Of a stretch of 39,808 nucleotides of DNA, positions 1 to 7,146 are shown piece after piece. The notes under the pieces are model-generated. The model was not told where the DNA came from, ran no database searches, and worked only from the letters and a program-made list of their open reading frames with translations. Both the position numbers and the translations under genes were made by a program. How positions within the stretch are numbered: the first letter of the stretch is position 1; each line of letters starts with the position of its first letter. The DNA comes from Sphingomonas bacterium (GTDB taxonomy: Bacteria; Pseudomonadota; Alphaproteobacteria; Sphingomonadales; Sphingomonadaceae): positions 1 through 39,808 of the forward strand of contig NZ_JAQGLK010000146.1 in assembly GCF_028292925.1 (NCBI RefSeq), given 5' to 3'.

Positions 1-616
1 CGGCATCGCCCTTCACGAACTTGGACGAACCGTCCATCGAACCGTAAAAGTCGGCCTCGGTCGCGACATCCTGGCGGCGGGTCTTGGCTTCCTCGGGGGT
101 GAGCAGGCCGGCGTTGAGATCGGCGTCGATCGCCATCTGCTTGCCGGGCATGGCATCCAGCGTGAACCGCGCAGACACTTCGGAAACGCGGCCGGCGCCC
201 TTGGTGATGACCACCAGGTTGATGATCATGATGATCGCGAAAACAAAGATGCCGACGACATAGTCGCCGCCGATCAGGAAGCTGCCGAACGCCTCGATGA
301 CATGGCCGGCAGCCGCCTCCCCCTCATGCCCGTCGACCAGGACGACGCGGGCGGAGGCGACGTTCAGCGCCAGCCGCAGCAGGGTGGCAAACAGCAACAC
401 CGTCGGGAAGGAGGAAAAGTCCAGCGGGCGGGCGGCATTCAGCGCGACCATCAGCACCGCGAGGCTGATCATGATGTTGGCGACGAAGCCGATATCCAGC
501 ACCGTTGCCGGCACCGGCACCACCATCAGGCCGACGACAGCCAAAGTCGCGAGCGGCAGTATGGCGCCCCGCGCCGCCGAACCCCAAACCGCCTTGCCCA
601 CGTTCGAACCAGCCAC
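1..616 (-). CDS. flhA: Flagellar biosynthesis protein FlhA, N-terminal part (cut by window edge)
   Basis: FlhA is the inner-membrane export-gate protein of the flagellar type III secretion apparatus. About 205 N-terminal codons are present and the gene runs off the left end. The translation from GTG at 616 shows several hydrophobic segments (for example [17 protein letters not shown] and [20 protein letters not shown]). At about residues 141-164 it carries the FHIPEP family signature, with [20 protein letters not shown] readable. The GTG start is chosen because AGGGAGG lies 7 nt upstream and the alternative ATG just upstream is out of frame. It is the last visible gene of the leftward flgA-flgM-flgN-flhA series. 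The missing C-terminal cytoplasmic domain is outside the window, so integrity cannot be judged. Confidence 0.93.
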   Translation of the reverse strand, partial: MAGSNVGKAVWGSAARGAILPLATLAVVGLMVVPVPATVLDIGFVANIMISLAVLMVALNAARPLDFSSFPTVLLFATLLRLALNVASARVVLVDGHEGEAAAGHVIEAFGSFLIGGDYVVGIFVFAIIMIINLVVITKGAGRVSEVSARFTLDAMPGKQMAIDADLNAGLLTPEEAKTRRQDVATEADFYGSMDGSSKFVKGDA

Positions 617-674
617 GCATGCGCCTCCCTGTCGGAAGCATCATCAGCAAGGTTCGTGCCAAAGCGGCAGGGGA

Positions 675-1001
675 TCAGCCCCGTGGCAGCCGGATCCGCC
701 CGTCCCGTCCGTAGCCGGCCGCCGATCGGCCGCTGAGGCCGAGCAGCATCTGCAATCGCCGTCGGCCATGATCGGCAAGGTAGCCGAGGCGCAGGCGCGC
801 TCCCTCGGCCAGCCGGACGGCCCCCGTGGCGCGGGCCTTGAGTTCCGGCGTGGCATGCCAGACGGCGATGTTTCGGACTTGATCGACCTCGCGCGCGAGT
901 GCCCGCGACGCATCCTCGATCTCGGCGATGTCGCCATGGCTCAGCGCGGTGACGAGGCGGGCCTGCGCCGTGGCAAGCCGATCCAGCGCGGGCAGGCTCA
1001 T
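675..1001 (-). CDS. flgN: FlgN-like flagellar export chaperone
   Basis: A 108-residue, mostly helical, Ala/Arg/Leu-rich cytosolic protein. FlgN is the export chaperone for the hook-filament junction proteins FlgK and FlgL. The call rests on size, on composition (helical N-terminal half such as LDRLATAQARLVTALSHGDI), and above all on position: its start overlaps the end of flgM by 4 bp and flhA follows, a usual flgM-flgN order. FlgN is poorly conserved in sequence, so this is context-supported rather than motif-proven. Its likely clients flgK and flgL are encoded at 9325-11513. Confidence 0.7.
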   Translation of the reverse strand: MSLPALDRLATAQARLVTALSHGDIAEIEDASRALAREVDQVRNIAVWHATPELKARATGAVRLAEGARLRLGYLADHGRRRLQMLLGLSGRSAAGYGRDGRIRLPRG

Positions 1002-1273
1002 CGCGGCTGCGGCAGATCGAGATCCACCATCCGGCCGGCGATCGCGTCGGCATCGATCCGGTAGGTGCCGTCGGCAATGGCCGCGCGGATCGTGGCGATC
1101 TTGCCCGCATCGACCGGCGGACCGGCAGCGGCGAGATCGGCCGCGGGATTCGGCGCGGCGCCGGCCCCCGCGTCCACCGAACGCGTCTTGGCCATCGGCT
1201 CTCCGACCGTCACGCCGCTCGGCCTGAGCTGTCGGGGCGCGGGAATAACCGGGTACTGGATACCGTTGATCAT
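998..1273 (-). CDS. flgM: Anti-sigma-28 factor FlgM
   Basis: FlgM binds and inhibits FliA (sigma-28) until the hook is complete, then is secreted through the flagellar export channel. The 91-residue product starts MINGIQYPVI and ends with the FliA-binding helices, KIATIRAAIADGTYRIDADA followed by IAGRM, which fit the FlgM family pattern. ATG 1273 is preferred over an in-frame start 30 nt upstream because AGGA lies 7-8 nt before it and the N-terminus then resembles known FlgM proteins. It overlaps the flgN-like gene by 4 bp (translational coupling). A good sigma-28 promoter at 1326-1352 would give FliA-dependent feedback expression. Confidence 0.9.
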   Translation of the reverse strand: MINGIQYPVIPAPRQLRPSGVTVGEPMAKTRSVDAGAGAAPNPAADLAAAGPPVDAGKIATIRAAIADGTYRIDADAIAGRMVDLDLPQPR

Positions 1274-1325
1274 ATGCCGTCCTGTCTCCCCGGAAAGGGG
1301 CACATCGCGTTTCGCTATATGATCT

Positions 1326-1352
1326 GTAACGGCCGGCTTAGCGATTACTTAA
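1326..1352 (-). promoter_or_regulatory. Sigma-28 (FliA) promoter for flgM-flgN
   Basis: On the minus strand TTAAGTAA (1352-1345), an 11-nt spacer, and GCCGTTAC (1333-1326) match the enterobacterial FliA consensus TAAAGTTT-N11-GCCGATAA with correct spacing. The -35 box overlaps the flgA stop codon. Predicted transcription would begin about 45 nt before the flgM ATG. A second copy with the same architecture precedes motA at 11553, which strengthens both calls. Confidence 0.75.
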
Positions 1353-1857
1353 ATCCGGGGATCCGCACCTGCCCGGCATCCACGACTTCGGCGATGCGGG
1401 GCGGCGATTTGGCATCGGCGCGGACGCGGATACGGTCCCCCGGCGCGCCGTCCTGCTCGGCGATCGCCTGCAGCGAGACGGTGAAGGCGCCGGTGGCGAC
1501 CAGCATCTCGACGGGATCGCCGCGGCGAACGACGGGCTCGGCGCGCGCCCGCGTCGCCGTGCGCCCGGCGGCGCCGGCCGATCCCCCGCGGACGAGCGGC
1601 ACCCGCAGCCGCCAGCCCAGCGACGGGCAGCGGACGGTGACGGCACCGGCGACGGCGGGCTCCACCTCCGCCGCGGCGCAGGGCGCCAGGCGCAGGCGGC
1701 GATCGATCGCGTTCGCTGCGCCGCCGGGCTGGCCGATATCGGCACCGAGCGACACGGCAACCTTCCGGTCGAGCGCGTCCAGATCCTGAAAGCCGGGGAT
1801 CGCGGCGGAAATGCTTGCCGCGGTGAGCAGCAGGACGACGAAAATGTATCGCTTCAC
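1345..1857 (-). CDS. flgA: P-ring assembly chaperone FlgA
   Basis: FlgA is a periplasmic chaperone needed to polymerise FlgI into the P ring. The 170-residue product starts with a Sec signal peptide (MKRYIFVVLLLTAASISAA). Its C-terminal half is a SAF-type domain: VVRRGDPVEMLVATGAFTVS, then AIAEQDGAPGDRIRVRA and a closing RIAEVVDAGQVRI, the usual FlgA ending. It lies between the MotB-like gene (64 bp upstream) and flgM. The flgM sigma-28 promoter begins inside its last codons. Length is short but within the family range. Confidence 0.93.
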   Translation of the reverse strand: MKRYIFVVLLLTAASISAAIPGFQDLDALDRKVAVSLGADIGQPGGAANAIDRRLRLAPCAAAEVEPAVAGAVTVRCPSLGWRLRVPLVRGGSAGAAGRTATRARAEPVVRRGDPVEMLVATGAFTVSLQAIAEQDGAPGDRIRVRADAKSPPRIAEVVDAGQVRIPGFK

Positions 1858-1921
1858 GCGCGCGCTCCCGGCCGGCGTCGGCGCCGGCAGAGGTATCGTA
1901 GCAAGAGCCGCGCCAACCGGC

Positions 1922-2395
1922 TCAGGGCGCAGGCGCGATGGTCAGCATCTGGCCCGTGGCGGATTTCCCGCCGGGGAGCATGGCGATATCGATCCGGGCC
2001 GGCGCCAGCCCACCGGCGGCAACCGCGCGGGCAGCGGCGGCGGCGCGGGCGGCGGCGAGTTCCCACCCGTCGAACCGCGCGGTTGCGGCATCCAGCCCGC
2101 GGCTTTCGATCCGGACGGCTTGGCCACGCCGCGCCGCCTGCGCGCCCAGCAGTGCCAGCCGGGCCGCGGCATCCGGCCGCAGCACCGCCTCCCCCTTCTC
2201 GAACAAGGCGGCCGCGCGGTAGCTGCGCGCGTCCGTCGCCACGCCTGCTTTTGCCGGGGCACCGAAGGCGGCGCGGATGCTTGCGGCGGCGGCGGGATGG
2301 TTCTGGCGGGCGTGAAGCAGCACGAAGAAGCCGAGCAGCAGCAGGCACAGATCGGCAAAGCTGATCAGCCAGCGCGCATTGCCCGTGCCGGTCAT
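1922..2395 (-). CDS. Short MotB/OmpA-like protein (second stator-like B subunit)
   Basis: A 157-residue protein with one N-terminal membrane segment, ARWLISFADLCLLLLGFFVL. It contains an Asp (D15) in the position of the ion-carrying Asp of MotB/PomB. A reduced periplasmic OmpA/MotB-like domain follows from about residue 63 (FEKGEAVLRPDAAARLALLG). It is about half the length of an ordinary MotB, with a short linker and small peptidoglycan-binding domain. ATGA overlap with the MotA-like gene shows coupled translation. It is distinct from the full-length motB at 12500. Whether it powers flagella or another ion-driven process (TolR/ExbD-like) cannot be settled from sequence; flagellar context favours a stator. 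Confidence 0.75.
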   Translation of the reverse strand: MTGTGNARWLISFADLCLLLLGFFVLLHARQNHPAAAASIRAAFGAPAKAGVATDARSYRAAALFEKGEAVLRPDAAARLALLGAQAARRGQAVRIESRGLDAATARFDGWELAAARAAAAARAVAAGGLAPARIDIAMLPGGKSATGQMLTIAPAP

Positions 2396-3069
2396 ACCGC
2401 GTGCCGCAGCCGCACGCGGGGCGCGGTGGCTTCCAGCTCCGCAGCGGCGAGAATGGTAAGGCGGCGGCACGCGGCAAGACGCCACGCCGCCTCCTCCGCC
2501 GACAGCCGCTCCAGCCGAGCCGCGATCGGCCCGGCGATCACCGAGGAGAGCAGCACCCCGTGAAATGTGGTGAGCATCGCCATCGCCATTGCGGGGCCCA
2601 GGCCGGCAGCGTCGTCCATCGCGGCGAACATCGAACTCAGGCCCAGGATCGTGCCCAGCATCCCCATGGCGGGGGCGGCATCGGCGACGGCACGCCACAC
2701 CGCGGCCGCACGGGCATGGCGAGCCGACATCGCCTCGGCCTCCTCTTCCGCCCACAGCGAAAACGCGCCCGAACTTGGTGCTTCGGCAAGGTGGACGGCC
2801 GCCAGCCGCAGGAAGCGGCCCGCCGTTTCCACGCGGTCCACACAGGCGACGGAGCGCACCTCGGCAACCCGTTCGATCCGGGCGACCGCGGTGCGGGCGG
2901 CAGCGGCATCGGCCGCGGGGTCGGCGCGAACGAGCGGGCGGAGCGCCGCGAACGCCGCGGCAAGGTCCGCGCGCGTCGATCGCAACGCGGCGACGGCGAA
3001 GGCGCCGCCGAAGACGATCAGCAGCGACAGCGGATCCAGAAAGCGTGCCGCGACATCCAGAAAGCTCAT
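2392..3069 (-). CDS. MotA/TolQ/ExbB-family proton channel protein (second stator-like A subunit)
   Basis: A 225-residue membrane protein starting MSFLDVAARFLDPLSLLIVF. It carries the MotA/TolQ/ExbB channel core in its second half: APAMGMLGTILGLSSMFAAM (with the conserved Pro before the GxxGT-like turn), then MLTTFHGVLLSSVIAGPIAARLE. ATG 3069 is chosen because the longer open frame upstream runs into the control region of flgB. It is shorter than canonical MotA (the gene at 11632 encodes 287 residues). It is paired with the MotB-like gene by a 4-bp overlap and transcribed away from flgB, sharing the palindrome-bearing intergenic region. Confidence 0.82.
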   Translation of the reverse strand: MSFLDVAARFLDPLSLLIVFGGAFAVAALRSTRADLAAAFAALRPLVRADPAADAAAARTAVARIERVAEVRSVACVDRVETAGRFLRLAAVHLAEAPSSGAFSLWAEEEAEAMSARHARAAAVWRAVADAAPAMGMLGTILGLSSMFAAMDDAAGLGPAMAMAMLTTFHGVLLSSVIAGPIAARLERLSAEEAAWRLAACRRLTILAAAELEATAPRVRLRHAV

Positions 3070-3096
3070 GCGACCCCCAAAGCCCGACGGCAGGAC

Positions 3097-3131
3097 CGGC
3101 AATATCTTGCCGCCCCGGCAAGTTATTGCCG
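3097..3131. promoter_or_regulatory. Tandem palindromes, probable FlbD-type enhancer
   Basis: Two adjacent copies of CGGCAA-N4-TTGCCG (3097-3112 and 3116-3131) are separated by CCC, with centres 19 bp apart. Each copy is itself a palindrome, and the two copies are near-perfect reverse complements of each other (15 of 16). They sit about 98 and 116 bp upstream of the predicted flgB transcription start and about 28 bp upstream of the MotA-like start. That is the expected location for an enhancer bound by a sigma-54 activator. Resemblance to the ftr elements bound by Caulobacter FlbD is from memory of that family and is an inference. Confidence 0.65.
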
Positions 3132-3195
3132 CCACCGCTGCCACCGGCCTGCCGCCGCATCCCCCTGGCACGATCCCGTCCGCCATCGAACGAGT

Positions 3196-3211
3196 TGGCA
3201 CAAGCATTGCA
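3196..3211 (+). promoter_or_regulatory. Sigma-54 (RpoN) promoter of the flgB operon
   Basis: TGGCAC-AAGCA-TTGCA is an exact match to the -24/-12 sigma-54 consensus TGGCAC-N5-TTGCW. It lies 85 bp before the flgB ATG, giving a predicted start near 3221. An activator site is expected upstream and the tandem palindromes at 3097-3131 fit. A weaker palindrome, CGGCA-TTCGG-TGCCG at 3231-3245, lies just downstream of the predicted start and could be an additional site. Confidence 0.88.
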
Positions 3212-3296
3212 GAGCGATGTTCGACCGGGCCGGCATTCGGTGCCGCCACCACCAACAACGGCTCAGGCCGGCCGAGTTTTAGCGGGAAAGCGAGCG

Positions 3297-3653
3297 ATGG
3301 GCGCCAACGACCAACTGTTCGGAATACACGGCGCCTCGCTCGCGCTGCGCAGCCAGCGGCTGGCGATGCTGGCATCGAACATCGCGAACGCCGCGACGCC
3401 CAACTACAAGGCGCGCGACATCGATTTCGCCAAGGCGCTCGATCTGGCGACCGCGCAGGGCAAGGATGCGAACGAAGCCGCGTCGGCCAGCGTCGCCTAC
3501 CGCGTGCCGCTGCAATCCTCGCTCGACGGCAACACGGTCGAGCTCAACACCGAACAGACCGAATTCGCCGAGAATGCGGTGCAGTACCGCACCACCCTCT
3601 CGTTTCTCGAGGCACGGCTGTCGACCGTGATGCAGGCGATCCGTGGAGAATAG
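3297..3653 (+). CDS. flgB: Flagellar basal-body rod protein FlgB
   Basis: FlgB is a proximal rod subunit. The 118-residue product has the rod-protein N-terminal signature LAMLASNIANAATPNYKARD, followed by FAKAL, and a C-terminal helix (YRTTLSFLEARLSTVMQAIRG). ATG 3297 follows GGGAAAGCGAGCG. It is the first gene of the long rightward rod-hook operon. It is read from the sigma-54 promoter at 3196 and separated by 3 bp from flgC. Confidence 0.96.
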   Translation: MGANDQLFGIHGASLALRSQRLAMLASNIANAATPNYKARDIDFAKALDLATAQGKDANEAASASVAYRVPLQSSLDGNTVELNTEQTEFAENAVQYRTTLSFLEARLSTVMQAIRGE

Positions 3654-3656
3654 ACG

Positions 3657-4061
3657 ATGACCAACCCCATGTCGGTATTCGACATTGCCGGGCGCGCAAT
3701 GTCCGCGCAGCTCGTACGGCTGAACACCACCGCCTCCAACCTCGCCAATGCCGGCACCATCGCCTCCAGCAAGGGGGGCGCGTTTCGCGCGCTGAAGCCG
3801 GTGTTCGAAGCGGTCGGGGCGCAGCCGGGCGTGGCAACGGTGCGGGTCAATCAGGTCGTCGCCTCCACTACGGAGCCGACCTCCCGCCACGATCCGGACA
3901 ACCCGCTGGCCGACGCGGACGGCAACGTCTGGGAAGCCGGCGTCGATAGTGCGGCCGAGATGGTCGAAATGATCGAAACCGCCCGCCAGTATCAGAACAA
4001 CGTCCAGGTTCTGCAGACGGCGAAGACACTCACCCTGGACACGCTGAGGCTCGGCAAATGA
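3657..4061 (+). CDS. flgC: Flagellar basal-body rod protein FlgC
   Basis: A proximal rod subunit of 134 residues, the usual FlgC length. The N-terminal rod motif is MSAQLVRLNTTASNLANAGT. The C-terminal motif, NVWEAGVDSAAEMVEMIETA followed by RQYQNNVQVLQTAKTL, is typical of FlgC/FlgG-family termini. Its stop overlaps the flgD start (ATGA), so flgC and flgD are translationally coupled. Confidence 0.96.
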   Translation: MTNPMSVFDIAGRAMSAQLVRLNTTASNLANAGTIASSKGGAFRALKPVFEAVGAQPGVATVRVNQVVASTTEPTSRHDPDNPLADADGNVWEAGVDSAAEMVEMIETARQYQNNVQVLQTAKTLTLDTLRLGK

Positions 4062-4717
4062 CCAACGTATCCGCAATCGCCGGCAGCATGGCGACGACAG
4101 CGCCGACGGGCACGGCGGGCTCGACGCTGAACATGACGGACTTCCTGAAGCTGATGACGACGCAGCTGAAGACGCAGGATCCGTTCAACCCGATGGACAA
4201 CACCCAGATGGCTGCGCAGATGGCGCAGTTCTCGTCCGTCGCGGGCATTTCCGAGATGAACGCCAGCCTGAAAACGCTGGCCACGCAGCTTACCGGCTCC
4301 CGGATCGGCGATGCCGCAAGCTGGATCGGCCGCTCCGCGCTGGTCGAGAGCAACAGCGCGACTCCGCTGGCCGACGGCAGCTACGGGGGGCAGATCACGC
4401 TTCCCGCGGCCGCCGCCAGCGTGACGCTCAGCCTCGTCGATGCGGACGGCAACGTCGTCCACGGCATCGATCTCGGCCCGCAGCCGGCGGGGGCAGTCGA
4501 CTGGGCCTGGGCGGGCACGGACGCCGCTGGCAATCCCGCCGGCGGCGGTGCGCTCAAGCTCGTCGTCACCGCGCGCGACGCCACTGGTGCGGCAATCGCG
4601 CCGACGACGGCCAGTTGGGCCGCGATCGGCGGCGTCCAGTCCCCCGCCAGCGGCGCGACGAAGCTCGTCACCCCGCTCGGCCTCATCGATCCCGCCGACG
4701 CCATCCGCCTCGGCTGA
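4058..4717 (+). CDS. flgD: Hook-capping (scaffold) protein FlgD
   Basis: FlgD caps the growing hook and is discarded on completion. The 219-residue product shows the diagnostic N-terminal hook-capping motif, MTDFLKLMTTQLKTQDPFNP followed by MDNTQMAAQMAQFSSV, at about residues 24-60. A beta-rich FlgD Ig/tudor-like region follows (GGQITLPAAAASVTLSLVDA) and it ends LVTPLGLIDPADAIRLG. It overlaps flgC by 4 bp and is followed by flgE after 22 bp. Confidence 0.96.
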   Translation: MTNVSAIAGSMATTAPTGTAGSTLNMTDFLKLMTTQLKTQDPFNPMDNTQMAAQMAQFSSVAGISEMNASLKTLATQLTGSRIGDAASWIGRSALVESNSATPLADGSYGGQITLPAAAASVTLSLVDADGNVVHGIDLGPQPAGAVDWAWAGTDAAGNPAGGGALKLVVTARDATGAAIAPTTASWAAIGGVQSPASGATKLVTPLGLIDPADAIRLG

Positions 4718-4739
4718 CCTACTCCAGGGAGACACACCC

Positions 4740-5570
4740 ATGTCCTTCTACACCTCGCTCAGCGGCCTGAAGGCCGCGCAGACGGACCTGTCGGTCACGT
4801 CGAACAACATCGCCAATGTCGGCACCACCGGCTTCAAGAAGAGCCGCACCGAATTCGGCGATATCGTCGCCGCCTCCTCCCTCCAGTCGGCGGATTCACC
4901 GGGGCTGGGCACGCGGCTGCGCTCGATGGATCAGCAGTTCACGCAAGGCAGCTTCAAGACATCGGACCGCGCGCTCGATCTCGCCGTCTCCGGCCAGGGT
5001 TTCTTCGTCACGCACTCCGCCGAAGGAGGCGGCACGACCGCCCTCACCCGCGCCGGAGCGTTCCGGACGGATACGAACAACAACGTCGTCACTGCCGACG
5101 GTGCGTTCCTGCAGGTCCTCCCGGTCAACGATGCCGGCGAGGTCACCGGCACCGATCTGGCCAGCACGGTCAACCTGCGGGTTCCGCCAACCAATACGAC
5201 GGCCGGCCAGACCGCGAAGCTCGACAACCTGTCGATCGACGAGAAGGGCCTCGTCGTCGCCGCCTATGCCGACGGCAGCACGCTGAAGCTCGGCCGCATC
5301 GCCATCGCCACCGTCGCCAATCCCGATGGGCTGCGCCAGATCGGCAACGCCAGCTGGGCGGCAACCGGCCGATCCGGCGTGGCGGCAGTCGGCGGCGCCG
5401 GCAGCGATGGCCTGGGCGCGATCCAGTCCGGTGCGCTGGAGGAAGCGAACGTCGATCTGACGGAGGAGCTGGTTTCGCTGATCCAGGCGCAGCGCAATTT
5501 CCAGGCGAACGCCAAGGCGATCGATACCGCCAACCAGCTGACCGACACCGCCGTCAACCTGCGCAACTGA
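4740..5570 (+). CDS. flgE: Flagellar hook protein FlgE (compact form)
   Basis: FlgE polymerises into the hook. ATG 4740 follows CAGGGAGACACACCC. The 276-residue product begins MSFYTSLSGLKAAQTDLSVT with the rod/hook signature SNNIANVGTTGFKKSRTEFG. It has the hook segment QQFTQGSFKTSDRALDLAVS and the C-terminal helix LTEELVSLIQAQRNFQANAK. Enteric FlgE is about 400 residues; this one appears to lack most of the surface D2 region and has only a short middle. Position between flgD and flgF supports FlgE rather than another FlgF/G paralogue. Confidence 0.92.
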   Translation: MSFYTSLSGLKAAQTDLSVTSNNIANVGTTGFKKSRTEFGDIVAASSLQSADSPGLGTRLRSMDQQFTQGSFKTSDRALDLAVSGQGFFVTHSAEGGGTTALTRAGAFRTDTNNNVVTADGAFLQVLPVNDAGEVTGTDLASTVNLRVPPTNTTAGQTAKLDNLSIDEKGLVVAAYADGSTLKLGRIAIATVANPDGLRQIGNASWAATGRSGVAAVGGAGSDGLGAIQSGALEEANVDLTEELVSLIQAQRNFQANAKAIDTANQLTDTAVNLRN

Positions 5571-5584
5571 TCGGACCCTAGCCG

Positions 5585-6328
5585 ATGGATCGTCTTGCCT
5601 ATGCCTCCATGTCGGGGATGCGGACCGCGATGGCCCGCCAGGCCGCCACGGCGAACAACCTGGCGAACGCCAACACGGTCGGCTTCCGTGCCGACATCGC
5701 CACGGCCTCTGCACTGTGGGCGATGGGTACGGGCCTGAACAGCCGTGCGCTTTCCTCCGAAGAGGTCGTCGCCGCCGATATGCGCGGTGGCGCGATCTCG
5801 GAAACCGGCCGCACGCTGGACGTGGCGCTGCAGGACGACGCCATGCTGGCGGTGCAGGCGGAGGATGGCGAGGAAGCCTATACCCGCCGCGGCGACCTGA
5901 AGATCACCGAGACGGGGCTGCTCATCAACGGCGACGGTACGCCGGTGCTGGGCGAAGGCGGGCCGATCACGCTGCCGCCGCACGACAGCCTGACGATCGA
6001 CGCGCAGGGCATGATCAGCATCGTTCCCGAAGGCGGGGATCCCAAGACGCCGCAGGAGATCGACCGGCTGAAACTCGCCAGCCCCGCAGGATCGCGGATC
6101 GTGAAGGGCATGGACGGGCTGTTCCGGGTTCGCGGCGGCGGCGCGCTGCCCGCCGATCCCGATGCGCGGCTGGTGAGCGGCGCGCTGGAAGGATCGAACG
6201 TCAACACGTCGCAGGCACTGGTCGAGATGATCGAGGCGAGCCGGGCGTGGGAGACCCAGGTCAAGATGCTCGCCACCGCCAAGGATATCGACACCGATGC
6301 TGCGCAGTTGATGCGCCTGCCCGATTGA
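5585..6328 (+). CDS. flgF: Flagellar basal-body rod protein FlgF
   Basis: A rod subunit of 247 residues. It starts MDRLAYASMSGMRTAMARQA with the rod motif ATANNLANANTVGFRADIAT. It ends with the conserved C-terminal GALEGSNVNTSQALVEMIEA. It has the usual FlgF length and stands between flgE and flgG, 14 bp after flgE. No strong ribosome-binding site is visible before its ATG, so coupling to flgE translation is possible. Confidence 0.95.
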   Translation: MDRLAYASMSGMRTAMARQAATANNLANANTVGFRADIATASALWAMGTGLNSRALSSEEVVAADMRGGAISETGRTLDVALQDDAMLAVQAEDGEEAYTRRGDLKITETGLLINGDGTPVLGEGGPITLPPHDSLTIDAQGMISIVPEGGDPKTPQEIDRLKLASPAGSRIVKGMDGLFRVRGGGALPADPDARLVSGALEGSNVNTSQALVEMIEASRAWETQVKMLATAKDIDTDAAQLMRLPD

Positions 6329-6347
6329 TCGCGAGGAAAGACCCGAC

Positions 6348-7136
6348 ATGACCAACGCCGCCCTCCACGTCGCCCGCACCGGCCTCGATGCGCAGTCCGA
6401 ACGGATGCGCGTGATCGCCAACAACCTGGCCAACGTGAACACCACCGGCTTCAAGCGCGACCGCGCGAGCTTCGAGACGCTGGCCTATCAGGCGATGACC
6501 GCGCCGGGCGCGGCATCGTCGGCCGAGAACAAATATGCCATCGGCAAATCTCTGGGCACCGGCGTGCAGATGACCGGCACCGCGCGAATCGACAGCCAGG
6601 GCTCGCTCCAGACCACCGGCAATTCGCTGGACGTCGCGATCGAGGGCAACGGCTATTTCCAGGTGACGATGCCGGACGGCCGCATCGGCTATACCCGCGC
6701 CGGCAACTTCAACCTTTCGGCCGAGGGCAAGCTCGTCACGGCCGAGGGAATGCCGGTGGTGCCCGACATCACCGTGCCCGAGGGCGCGCAGACAATCACC
6801 ATCGGCAGCGACGGCACCGTCTCCGCCACGGTTCCCGGCCAGACCGAGCCGAGCGAACTCGGCAAGATCGAGACGGCGCGCTTCATCAATCCGGCGGGTC
6901 TGGAAAGCCTGGGCAACAATCTGCTCGGCGAAACCGCCGCCTCCGGCACGCCGCAGACCGGCGCGGCCGGGCTCGATGGCCGCGGCGCGATCCGTCAGGG
7001 CGCACTGGAAGGCTCCAACGTCAACGTCGTCGAGGAACTCGTCGACATGATCGAGACGCAGCGCGCCTACGAGGTCAATTCCAAGATGATCAAATCGACC
7101 GACGAAATGCTGCAATTCGTCAACCAGCAGTTCTGA
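6348..7136 (+). CDS. flgG: Flagellar distal rod protein FlgG
   Basis: The distal rod subunit. The 262-residue product is typical of FlgG: MTNAALHVARTGLDAQSERM at the start, then VIANNLANVNTTGFKRDRAS, the central GNSLDVAIEGNGYFQVTMPD, and the C-terminal GALEGSNVNVVEELVDMIET. GAGGAAA precedes the ATG at good spacing. Of the rod proteins it is the closest to textbook in the window. Confidence 0.97.
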   Translation: MTNAALHVARTGLDAQSERMRVIANNLANVNTTGFKRDRASFETLAYQAMTAPGAASSAENKYAIGKSLGTGVQMTGTARIDSQGSLQTTGNSLDVAIEGNGYFQVTMPDGRIGYTRAGNFNLSAEGKLVTAEGMPVVPDITVPEGAQTITIGSDGTVSATVPGQTEPSELGKIETARFINPAGLESLGNNLLGETAASGTPQTGAAGLDGRGAIRQGALEGSNVNVVEELVDMIETQRAYEVNSKMIKSTDEMLQFVNQQF

Positions 7137-7146
7137 GGTGGGCGAC

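Noticed and set aside
3097-3131. Sigma-54 promoter on the minus strand for the MotA-like gene within the palindromes
   Set aside because: GGCAA-N-TTGC stretches are present, but the distance between GG and GC is 9 instead of 10 nt and the -24 box is poor. They are better explained as paired activator sites.
1922-3160. 412-codon minus-strand frame across both MotA-like and MotB-like genes
   Set aside because: The MotB-like domain occupies only the last 157 codons, and the upstream part is out of frame with the real MotA-like gene. The two-gene reading with ATGA overlap is far better supported.
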